A DNA stretch of 64,000 bases from NCBI RefSeq assembly GCF_007109405.1, contig NZ_VJOY01000001.1, positions 124,001 through 188,000 of the forward strand, read 5' to 3'. Under the pieces are notes generated by a model. It was not told the DNA's origin. It ran no database searches and worked only from the letters and a program-made list of their open reading frames with translations. Below are positions 55,355 to 63,040 of this stretch, one piece after another; within the stretch, counting starts at the first letter, position 1, and the number at the start of each line of letters is the position of its first letter. This DNA comes from Pseudomonas mangiferae (lineage in GTDB: Bacteria > Pseudomonadota > Gammaproteobacteria > Pseudomonadales > Pseudomonadaceae). The translations under genes were made by a program, and so were the position numbers.

Positions 55355-56109
55355 GGGGTGTCCCTCCAGCGCAGCAGGCGCCGTTCCAGCAGGCGGAAGC
55401 CGTGGTCCAGGGTGAAGCCCACCAGCCCGGTGAGCACTACCCCCACCATCACGATGTCGATGCGCATCATCTGCCGGCTCATCTCGATCATCTGCCCCAG
55501 GCCGCTGTCCGCCGCCAGCAGCTCGGCGGCCACCAGCACCATCCAGGCGCGGCTCAGGGCGATGCGCAGGCCGGTGACGATGGGCGGCGCGGCGGCGGGG
55601 AGGGCGACGTCGCGTACCAGGCTCGGCAGCGGCAGGCGGTACACCTCCGCCACCTCGAAGTAGCGCCGGGGGATGCCCTTCACTCCGTCGCTGGCGGCCA
55701 GGGCCACGGGGAAGAACGAGGCCTTGGCCACCACCACCACCTTGAAGGTTTCCTCCACCCCGAAGAACAGGATGAACATGGGGATCAGCGCGATGGAAGG
55801 AATCTGCCGCAGCACGTGGAACAGCGGGCCGCAGTAGGCCTCCACGGTTTCCGACAGGGCCATGGCGATGCCGAACAGCAGGCCGCCGAGGGCGCCGGCG
55901 CAGAAACCCAGGGCCAGCCGCGACAGGCTGTTGGCCAGGTGCTCGCGCAGTTCGCCACTCTGCAGCAACTCGACGAAGGCCTGGTAGACCTCCTGGGGCG
56001 GCACCAGCAGTTGCGCCGGGAAGCCGCCGAAGCGGGCCAGCAGGAGCCAGGCGAGAACCAGCGCCAGGGGCGAGGCGAAGACGCTCAGGCGGGTGAGGAC
56101 CACGGGCAT
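55351..56109 (-). CDS. ABC importer permease, SsuC-type (second copy)
   Basis: A 252-residue permease starting MPVVLTRLSVFASPLALVLA, with docking loop GVKGIPRRYFEVAEVYRLP. It is paralogous to the neighbouring permease. ATG 56109 is two bases from the MFS gene stop. Membrane topology and length are typical. Confidence 0.88.
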   Translation of the reverse strand: MPVVLTRLSVFASPLALVLAWLLLARFGGFPAQLLVPPQEVYQAFVELLQSGELREHLANSLSRLALGFCAGALGGLLFGIAMALSETVEAYCGPLFHVLRQIPSIALIPMFILFFGVEETFKVVVVAKASFFPVALAASDGVKGIPRRYFEVAEVYRLPLPSLVRDVALPAAAPPIVTGLRIALSRAWMVLVAAELLAADSGLGQMIEMSRQMMRIDIVMVGVVLTGLVGFTLDHGFRLLERRLLRWRDTP

Positions 56110-56111
56110 GT

Positions 56112-57320
56112 TCAGGGCTCCTGGGGCACGAGGGGAACGGCGCGACGCAGGCGCAGCCAGCCGCAGCCCAGGACGGTGAGCAGCAGCACCGGAATCCAGG
56201 CGAGGAACAGGTTTTCCAACCCCACCCACTGGCTGATGACGCCCCCCAGCAGCGCGCCGGAGAAGCTCCCCAGCATGCCCGCCAGGTTGAACAGCCCGGA
56301 CAGCTTGCTCTTGTCCTCCGGGTGCTCGCCCAGCTGGGCCATGTTGACCAGGTGGGCGAGGGCGGCGGCGGTGCTCAACAGCACGCCGCCCGCCGCCAGC
56401 CAGGCGTAGCCGTGGGCGCGCCCCAGCAGGCCGAGGCCCAGCAACGCGGTGACCAGGCTCGCCAGGTAAGCCGCGCGCCGCCCGCTGCGCTCCACCAGGT
56501 AGCCGAGGCCGAACAGGCCCAGCACCGCTGCCAGGCCCTGGATCATCACCAGGCTCACCGCCTGGTCCTGGGTCAGGCCGGCCACCTCCAGGGCCAGCAA
56601 GATGATGAAGGTGCCGAACAGCGCGCCGGTGGCGCCGGACAGCAGTTCGATGACGCAGCACTCGGCGATCTCGGCATGGGCCAGCATGCCGCGCACCTGG
56701 GCGAGGAGGGTGGCGGTGCCCGTACCGCCAGGGGCTGCGTTCACCGGGGCGGCAGAGGCGCCTTCCTGCTCCCAGAAGCCCAGGCTGTAAGCGGCCATCA
56801 GGCCGAAGCACAGGCCGATGATGACGAACGCCGTGGCGAAGCCCAGGCGGCCGCCCAGGGCATTGCCCAGCGCCGGCCCCAGCAGGCCCATGCCCAGGGT
56901 CAGGGCGCCGCGGTACCAGCCGGCCTTGTCGTTGCCGATGCGCGGCAACTGGCGCAGGAAGGCGCTGTTCATGGCGACGATGCGGAACGGGATGCACAGG
57001 CCGATCAGCAGGCGCGCCGCCGCCAGCCACAGCCAGCCGCCGAACATCGGGATCGCCAGGTTCAGCAGCAGCGGCCCGAGGCTGGCCAGGAAGTACACCC
57101 GGCGCGCGCCGTAGCGGGCGATGACGAAGCCGGCCGGCAGGGTCAGCAGGACCATGCCCAGGGCCTCCATCGCCGAAATCACCCCCAGTTGCCAGGGGCG
57201 CGCGCCGATCTCGATGGCGTACAGGGTGGTGACGATCTTGGCCATGCCGATGGTGGCGCCGCTGAACGCCGCCAGCAGCATGAAGCCGCCCAGGAAGGCG
57301 CCGGGCCTAGACCGCGACAT
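56112..57320 (-). CDS. Major facilitator superfamily carrier
   Basis: A 402-residue MFS protein with about 12 helices; family motif-like loops are ARYGARRVYFL between helices 2 and 3 and LVERSGRRAAYLASL in the second half. ATG 57320 gives MSRSRPGAFLGGFMLLAAFS, and overlaps the DszB-like gene by 14 bases. In this sulfur cluster it could export a desulfurised product or sulfite, or import a substrate; direction cannot be told. Confidence 0.82.
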   Translation of the reverse strand: MSRSRPGAFLGGFMLLAAFSGATIGMAKIVTTLYAIEIGARPWQLGVISAMEALGMVLLTLPAGFVIARYGARRVYFLASLGPLLLNLAIPMFGGWLWLAAARLLIGLCIPFRIVAMNSAFLRQLPRIGNDKAGWYRGALTLGMGLLGPALGNALGGRLGFATAFVIIGLCFGLMAAYSLGFWEQEGASAAPVNAAPGGTGTATLLAQVRGMLAHAEIAECCVIELLSGATGALFGTFIILLALEVAGLTQDQAVSLVMIQGLAAVLGLFGLGYLVERSGRRAAYLASLVTALLGLGLLGRAHGYAWLAAGGVLLSTAAALAHLVNMAQLGEHPEDKSKLSGLFNLAGMLGSFSGALLGGVISQWVGLENLFLAWIPVLLLTVLGCGWLRLRRAVPLVPQEP

Positions 57321-58362
57321 CGACGGTCTCCAGCAGGTGCTCCAGGGGCGCCGGGTCGATCCACTGGCGCACGTCGAAGCCCTGGGGGATGAAGGCCCAG
57401 CGTTCGAGGAAGTCGGTGAGGTCCTGTAGGGCGTCGATGGAGCGCTCGGCCAGCTTGGTCTGCAGGCGCAGGTGGGCGTCCTCGCCGTAGGCATTGGCCA
57501 CCCAGTATTCGCTGGTGTTCAGTTCCCGGGCGAGGAAGCGCCGGGTCTCCTCGGGGTGCGCCCAGGCCCATTGCTCGGCCCGCAGCACGGTGTCGAGGAT
57601 CAGCACCGCGGCCTCGAAATGGGCTTCCAGCAGGTGCCGGTCCACGGTCAGGGTGCGGGGCGTGCCGATGTTGGCGCGGATCAGCGGGTCGGGGTGGGAA
57701 CCCACGTCCACCACCACCCGCAGGCCGAACTCGTCGGCCAGCTGCAGGCCGTGGGCGCCCTTGAGGAAGATGGCGTCGACGTCGCCGCGCAGCAGGCCGA
57801 TCAGCTCGTTGTTGCGGCGCCGGGTGCGGTGGCCGCCGAGGCTGACCTGGGCGCCGTGCACGTGGCGCACCGGCTCGTCGCTGTAGGTGCCGCCGTAGGG
57901 GTAGTCGATGAGTTCCACGTCGGCCACCGCCAGCCCTTCCAGGCGCAGGGCGTTCTCCAGGCCGCGGATGGCCTGGGCGCGGGTGAAGTCGATCTGCACG
58001 TTGGCCCACTTGGGCAGGCCGAAGCGGCGGTTGCGCAGGTCGCGGATGGTGCGCACCGGGCTGTCGTCGGTGGTGACGATCAGTTGCACCTCGTCGGACC
58101 AGGACAGGCCGATGACCCGGGTCTCGTAGCCGCTGGCCCGGGCCCAGATGGCCGGGATGTTGCCGCCGTGGCGGACCGAGTTGCGCAGGTGGTGATCGAA
58201 GTGGGCCTCGCGCACCTCCCGGTCGGAGGATTCGCGCAGGGCCTGGATGCGCGTGCCGAAGGGCTGGAAGGCGCGGGCCAGGCGGCCGGATTCGACGGCG
58301 ATGCCGAGCCCGGTGGGGACCGGGCTGTGGGTGTACCAGAGGGTATCGAGTGGGGTGCTCAT
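57307..58362 (-). CDS. DszB/SsuA-like protein, Ser at the catalytic Cys position
   Basis: A 351-residue protein of the NMT1/SsuA-like fold, closest in pattern to the sulfinate desulfinase DszB: YTHSPVPTGLGIAVESG, then HF at 54-55 and VRHGGNIPAIWA. In DszB the catalytic set is Cys27, His60 and Arg70. Here the equivalents by spacing are Ser13, His54 and Arg64, so the nucleophile is changed. There is no signal peptide, which argues against a periplasmic binding protein. It is a tandem paralog of the next gene. Binding, regulatory or altered enzymatic roles remain open. Confidence 0.72.
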   Translation of the reverse strand: MSTPLDTLWYTHSPVPTGLGIAVESGRLARAFQPFGTRIQALRESSDREVREAHFDHHLRNSVRHGGNIPAIWARASGYETRVIGLSWSDEVQLIVTTDDSPVRTIRDLRNRRFGLPKWANVQIDFTRAQAIRGLENALRLEGLAVADVELIDYPYGGTYSDEPVRHVHGAQVSLGGHRTRRRNNELIGLLRGDVDAIFLKGAHGLQLADEFGLRVVVDVGSHPDPLIRANIGTPRTLTVDRHLLEAHFEAAVLILDTVLRAEQWAWAHPEETRRFLARELNTSEYWVANAYGEDAHLRLQTKLAERSIDALQDLTDFLERWAFIPQGFDVRQWIDPAPLEHLLETVDVAV

Positions 58363-58441
58363 GGGGCGGCGGGTTCCAGCGGGACGGGTGACGGGCGGGC
58401 GGCAGGTGCCACGCCCTCCGCCGTGGCGGAGGGCGGGCGGG

Positions 58442-59494
58442 TCAGCTGGCGCGCCGCGCCGCTTCCTGGCGCAGGGTCTCCAGGGGGCGCGGGTCGAGCC
58501 AGTCGGCCACCGCGAAGGTCCGCGGCAGGAAGCCCCAGCGGTGCAGGAAGTCGGTGAAATCCTGCAGCGCGGCGATGGCTCGTTCGTCCAGCTCGGTGCG
58601 CAGGCGCAGGTGGGCGTCCTCGCCGTAGGCCTGGGTCACCCAGAACTCGCTGCTGTTGGTCTCCCGCGCCAGGTAGCGGCGGGTCTCGTCGGGGTGGCCC
58701 CAGGCCCATTCCTCGGCCCGCAGCACCGCGCCGAGGATGCCCACCGCGGTGTCGTAGTGGCGCTCCAGCAGGTTGAGGTCGACGGTCAGGGTACGCGGCG
58801 TGCCGTTGTTGGAGCGCACCAGCGGGTCCGGGTGGGCGCCGGTGTCGATCACCGTGTGCAGGCCGAACTGCTGGGCCAGCTGCACGGCGTGGGCACCCTT
58901 GAGGAAGATCGCGTCCACCTCGCCGCGCAGCAGGCCGACCAGCTCCGGGTTGTGGCCGCGGCGGCGGCCGCCGAAGGTGCCCACGCCGTTGCGCGAGGGT
59001 GCCGGCTCGTCGCTGAAGGTGCCGTCCTGGCGGTAGTCGACCCGTTCCACGTCGGCCACTTCCAGGCCTTCCAGGCGCAGGGCGTTCTCCAGGCCGCGGA
59101 TGGCCTGGGCCCGGGTGAAGTCGATCTGCGCGTGGTTCCAGTCCGGCAGGCCGAAGGCGCGGCCCTTGAGGTCCTTGACGCTGCGGATGCCGCTGCCCGG
59201 CAGGGTCAGGATCAGCTGCGCCTCATCGGCCCAGGAAAGGCCGATCAGGCGCGTCTCGCGGCCGCTGGCGCGGGCCCAGAGGGCCGGGATGCTGCCGCCG
59301 TGGCGGACCGAGTTCTGCAGGCTGTGATCGAAGTGCGATTCGCGCACCGCCTGGTCGTCCGCTTCGCGCAGGGAGCGGATGGCGGTGCCCTGGGCGGCCA
59401 GGGCTTCTTCCAGCCAGCCTTTCTGCACGGCGATGCCGAGGCCGGTGGGAACGGGGCAGCGGGTATACCAGAGGGTATCGAGGGGTTGGCTCAT
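58442..59494 (-). CDS. DszB-like sulfinate desulfinase candidate
   Basis: A 350-residue paralog of the preceding protein, sharing most blocks (PLDTLWYT, DFTRAQAIRGLENALRLEGL, VDAIFLKGAH). It keeps the full DszB-type catalytic set: Cys13 in YTRCPVPTG, His54 in SHFDH, and Arg64 in VRHGGSIPA. The His-to-Arg spacing of ten residues equals that of DszB. No signal peptide is present, so it is expected in the cytoplasm. It could release sulfite from an aryl or alkyl sulfinate made by the adjoining flavin-dependent monooxygenase. The substrate is unknown. A binding-protein role is the alternative. Confidence 0.72.
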   Translation of the reverse strand: MSQPLDTLWYTRCPVPTGLGIAVQKGWLEEALAAQGTAIRSLREADDQAVRESHFDHSLQNSVRHGGSIPALWARASGRETRLIGLSWADEAQLILTLPGSGIRSVKDLKGRAFGLPDWNHAQIDFTRAQAIRGLENALRLEGLEVADVERVDYRQDGTFSDEPAPSRNGVGTFGGRRRGHNPELVGLLRGEVDAIFLKGAHAVQLAQQFGLHTVIDTGAHPDPLVRSNNGTPRTLTVDLNLLERHYDTAVGILGAVLRAEEWAWGHPDETRRYLARETNSSEFWVTQAYGEDAHLRLRTELDERAIAALQDFTDFLHRWGFLPRTFAVADWLDPRPLETLRQEAARRAS

Positions 59495-59519
59495 GGATGC
59501 GGTTCCTTGCGTCGAGGGA

Positions 59520-60686
59520 TCAGGCGCTGGCTTTCAGCGTGGCGGTGGGGGTATCGGCCTGGGCCGGGCGGGCGTGGACCAGGGGCAGTACTTCCTGGCC
59601 GATGCGCAGGGCTTCTTCCAGGTGCGGGTTGCCGGCCAGGATGAAGGTGGAGAAGCCGGCGTCGCGGTACTCGGCGAGGCGCTCGGCGACGTTCTCGTGG
59701 CTACCCACCAGGCCGATGGTGGGGCCGGGCTTGGCCTTGCCGAAGCCGGCCCACAGGTTCGGCCCGATGATCAGGTCGTCGAAGCGCTCGGCGTTCTGGT
59801 GATAGGCGGTCTGGCGCGCCGCGCCCACCGAGTCCGAGCCGCTGGCGAAGTGCTTGATGAAGGCGCTGGTGCGGGCGTCGATGCGCTCGTACTGGCGGCG
59901 CAGTTCGCTCCAGGCGGCCTCTTCGGTCTCCCGGGCGAACAGGTCGATGCGGATGCCGAAGCGCACTTGGCGGCCCTGCTTGTCGGCCAGCTCGCGGACC
60001 CGCTCGATGTGGGGGCGCAGCGTGTCGATGGGCTCGGCCCAGTTCAGGTAGACGTCGGCGTGGCGGGCGGCCACGTCCAGGGCCGGGTCGGAGAACCCGG
60101 AGAAGTACACGCTGGGCTTGCGCTCGTGCCTCAGGGCCAGGGGCAGCGAGCCGTTCTCCAGCTGGTAGATGTCGCCCTGGTAGCTGAACTGGTCGTTGTT
60201 CCAGAGGCCGTCGATGATGTCGAGAAACTCGCCGGTGCGCTGGTAGCGCTTGTCGTGTTCGAGGAAGTCGCCGTTGGCGCGCTGGTTGGCCGGGTTGCCG
60301 CCGGTGATGATGTTCCAGTCCAGGCGCCCGTGGCTGAGGTTCTGCAGGATCGCCGCCTGTTGCGCGGCGTAGGCCGGCAGGGTCCAGGTGGCCTGGAAGG
60401 CGATGAGGAACTTGATCCGGCGGGTCTCCCGGGCCAGGGCGGCGGCGGCGATCCACGGCTCCGGGCCGGTGGGCAGCAGCGCGCCTTCGAAGCCGGCGAT
60501 CTCGGCGGCCTTGGCCACCTGGGCGATGTAGTCGATGTAGGTGAAGCCGTCCGGCTCACCGTTGGGCAGGCGCCCGGGGGCGATGTGGCCGGGGCGGTGC
60601 AGGTGGCTGCCGCGGTTGTTCTTGTCCGAGGCGAGATGCGGGCCGTCGCTGCCCAGGGGTAGGCGCCAGAAGAATTCGGTGCTCAT
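59520..60686 (-). CDS. FMNH2-dependent monooxygenase, SsuD/DszA-like
   Basis: A 388-residue bacterial luciferase-family protein starting MSTEFFWRLPLGSDGPH. Family features include FEGALLPTGPEPWIAAAAL, the barrel segment HGRLDWNIITGGNPANQRAN, and PSVYFSGFSDPALDVAARHA. Related enzymes (SsuD, SfnG, DszA) cleave C-S bonds of sulfonates or sulfones with reduced FMN and oxygen. No flavin reductase is adjacent, so reduced FMN must come from elsewhere. It is the first gene of the operon and stands next to two DszB-like proteins. Confidence 0.87.
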   Translation of the reverse strand: MSTEFFWRLPLGSDGPHLASDKNNRGSHLHRPGHIAPGRLPNGEPDGFTYIDYIAQVAKAAEIAGFEGALLPTGPEPWIAAAALARETRRIKFLIAFQATWTLPAYAAQQAAILQNLSHGRLDWNIITGGNPANQRANGDFLEHDKRYQRTGEFLDIIDGLWNNDQFSYQGDIYQLENGSLPLALRHERKPSVYFSGFSDPALDVAARHADVYLNWAEPIDTLRPHIERVRELADKQGRQVRFGIRIDLFARETEEAAWSELRRQYERIDARTSAFIKHFASGSDSVGAARQTAYHQNAERFDDLIIGPNLWAGFGKAKPGPTIGLVGSHENVAERLAEYRDAGFSTFILAGNPHLEEALRIGQEVLPLVHARPAQADTPTATLKASA

Positions 60687-61014
60687 GGCATTGCTCCAGT
60701 TGCTGAAGGGCCCGGTCTCTCCCGGGATGCCAGGGTGGGAGCAAATGCTGTGCCCAAAGGCGGGAAGCCCCGTGGCGCGCGGGCTGTGGCGTATTTCGCA
60801 GGGGCCTGGCGAGGCCGGATGCTGGCCCAGCAACACAGGGCCAGCACCCCTCTGCTGGGACGGCAGCAAGTCGGTCCGCTGTGTAGATGTCGGTGCCGTA
60901 TGTTTTTCTCAAGTCATTGATAAATAGAAGAATTCAGCGATGGCACAAGTCCTGCTGGGCGGGAGTCGTCCGTGCTCGCATGGCGACCCACCCCATCCTC
61001 CAAGGAGATGCTCC
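60687..61014. other. Divergent promoter region of the sulfur cluster
   Basis: The 328-bp spacer between the monooxygenase gene and the class II aldolase gene must carry promoters for both. Its right third is AT-richer. I did not recognise a CysB or SfnR/sigma-54 site with confidence. Confidence 0.4.
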
Positions 61015-61749
61015 ATGACCACCCGACTCACCCCCGCACTGCTCGCCCAGGTGGACCAGGCCAAGCGCGACTTCGCCAAGGCCTTCCGGGTCCTCAAGGA
61101 CACCCGCACCCTCACCGCGACCAACACCTTCCAGGTGTACGTGCGTGTCCCCGACAGTGACCTGGTGCTGGCGCTGCACGCCCCCAGCCCCTGGGCGGAC
61201 GATCCGGCCATCCGCGCGGTGGTGGCCAGCTACACCGGCGAGGTGGTGCTGGACGAGACCGTCGAAGGCGCCTCGCCCCTCAGCGGCCGCAAGGCCGGCG
61301 GCAACGGCCAGCGCTACGCGGCGGTGTTCCGTGCGCGGCCGGAGGTGAACATCGTCAGCCACGTCCACACCCCGTACCTGGGCGGCTGGGCCAGTGCCCA
61401 CCGGGTGCTGCCGATCCGCTACGCCGCCTCCCAGCGGGTGACCCTGGCCCGTGAACTGCCGATCTACATCGACCGGCGCCAGCCGGAGCAGGAGTTCATC
61501 GTCGAGCGCATCGTGGAGAATCCCCACACCCCGGCGATCCTGGAGGCCAACGGCGGCGCCACCTTCTGGGGCGAGAGCATCCTGCAGGTGGGCCGGCTGA
61601 TCCTGCTGATCGAGGAAGGCGCCTACTTCCAGGGCCTGGCCGAGCAGTTCGGCGGCTCCCGGGAATTCGGCCCTGGCGTGCTGGAGCAGCAATGGAAGAT
61701 GACCGGCCTGTGGGCCGAAGGTCAGAAACTGCTGGACGCCGCCGCCTGA
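61015..61749 (+). CDS. Class II aldolase/adducin-family protein
   Basis: A 244-residue protein with the zinc site HVHTPYLGGWASAHR and upstream GKA-type region SGRKAGGNGQRYAAVF. The family includes fuculose-phosphate aldolase, decarboxylases and dehydratases, so the reaction is not fixed. AAGGAG precedes ATG 61015. Its divergent placement to the desulfurisation operon, and the ALDH nearby, suggests processing of the carbon part of a sulfur compound, which is inference. Confidence 0.82.
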   Translation: MTTRLTPALLAQVDQAKRDFAKAFRVLKDTRTLTATNTFQVYVRVPDSDLVLALHAPSPWADDPAIRAVVASYTGEVVLDETVEGASPLSGRKAGGNGQRYAAVFRARPEVNIVSHVHTPYLGGWASAHRVLPIRYAASQRVTLARELPIYIDRRQPEQEFIVERIVENPHTPAILEANGGATFWGESILQVGRLILLIEEGAYFQGLAEQFGGSREFGPGVLEQQWKMTGLWAEGQKLLDAAA

Positions 61750-61765
61750 GCCGCGACCCGCGATG

Positions 61766-61792
61766 AAAAAAGCCCTCTCAGGAGGGCTTTTT
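61766..61792. terminator. Bidirectional terminator between aldolase and MFS genes
   Basis: AAAAAAGCCCTC, a short loop, and GAGGGCTTTTT form an intrinsic terminator usable from both sides between convergent genes. Confidence 0.9.
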
Positions 61793-61797
61793 CGTGC

Positions 61798-63003
61798 TCA
61801 GGCCGGATCGGTCGAGGGCGGCGACGCCTGGGCCGGCGCCGCCGGGCGCAGCCCCAGGGGCACCAGGGCCAGCGGCAGCAGGCTGGCCACCACCAGCACG
61901 ATGAGGAACGGCAGGCGGGAGGGCAGGCTGAACAGCGGGAACAGCAGCACCGGGCCGAGGAACATGGACAGGTACAGGGCCTGCTCGGCGATGCCGCCGG
62001 CGCCCATCACGTCGCCTTCGCGGCTCATCCGCGGGATGCTGGTGAACACCCAGGCCACCACGAAGCTGCCGAAGAAGCCCTGGGCGATCTTCGCCAGGAT
62101 CGCGGTGCCCGCGTCGATGCCGGGGAGGAACACCAGGACTTCCAGGATCACCCCCACCAGGGCGCCGCCCACCACCGCCAGCGGACCGATGCGCCGCAGG
62201 TTCAGCACGAAGCCGGCGAACAGCCCGGCCAGCACGCTGCTGAGGATGCCCACGGTGGAGATCAGGCCGATGGTGGCCGGCGCCACCCCCAGCTGGTGGA
62301 TGAAGTAGTCCGGGGTGAGGGTCACCAGCCCCAGGGCGACGGTCAGCGGCGCGCCCACCGCCAGGGCCAGGCGCAGCACCGAAGGCTCGCGGTACAGGCG
62401 CAGGGCCTGTGCCAGGGGCTTGCGTTCGCGGCGGTCCGCCAGGTTGCGCGCCGGCAGCAGCGGGGTAGCCAGCAGCAGCACCAGCAGCACCAGGGCGTGG
62501 CCGCTGAAGGCCACCCGCCACTCGCCGTGCTGGCCGCCCACGTAGGGCGCCACGGCGAAGATGGCGAGGGCGCCGCCCAGGGGCGAGGCCACCGACCAGA
62601 AGGCCAGGGCGGTGGTGCGCCGTGCGCCCGCGGTGGTGTGCATCAGCAGCGCCAGGGCCGCCAGCACCACGCTGATGTAGCCGGCGCCTTCCACCACGCG
62701 CAGGGCCAGCAGCCATTCGAAGGCCTCGCTGCGGCTGGCCAGGTAGCTGCAGGCGGCGGCCAGCAGGAGCCCGGCGACGATGGCCGTGCGCTCGCCGACC
62801 CGGGCGATGCCCCAGTTCACCAGGGGCGAGGCGAGGGCGGCGACGACGGCCACCGCCGACACCACCCAACTGGCCCGGGCCGGGGAGACCGAGAAGGCGT
62901 GGGCGATGTCGGCCACCAGGAGAATGGTCTTGCCATGGCAGGCCGCGATGATCACGGCGAAGGACAGGGTGAGCAGGATCGAGGGCCAGCTTCCGGCACG
63001 CAT
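61798..63003 (-). CDS. Major facilitator superfamily transporter
   Basis: A 401-residue MFS protein with about 12 helices; the N-terminal helix follows MRAGSWPSILLTLSFAVII, and loops such as ALRVVEGAGYISVV are typical of drug/metabolite exporters. It is downstream of the aldehyde dehydrogenase gene on the same strand (37-base gap) and probably shares its promoter. The substrate is unknown. Confidence 0.82.
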   Translation of the reverse strand: MRAGSWPSILLTLSFAVIIAACHGKTILLVADIAHAFSVSPARASWVVSAVAVVAALASPLVNWGIARVGERTAIVAGLLLAAACSYLASRSEAFEWLLALRVVEGAGYISVVLAALALLMHTTAGARRTTALAFWSVASPLGGALAIFAVAPYVGGQHGEWRVAFSGHALVLLVLLLATPLLPARNLADRRERKPLAQALRLYREPSVLRLALAVGAPLTVALGLVTLTPDYFIHQLGVAPATIGLISTVGILSSVLAGLFAGFVLNLRRIGPLAVVGGALVGVILEVLVFLPGIDAGTAILAKIAQGFFGSFVVAWVFTSIPRMSREGDVMGAGGIAEQALYLSMFLGPVLLFPLFSLPSRLPFLIVLVVASLLPLALVPLGLRPAAPAQASPPSTDPA

Positions 63004-63040
63004 CGGGAAATCCTCGTCAGGAGAAAAAAGGGCGCGCGGC

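Noticed and set aside
57307-59494. Calling the two proteins SsuA-type sulfonate-binding proteins
   Set aside because: They have no signal peptide and carry the DszB-like His/Arg arrangement; the binding-protein call is kept only as an alternative.
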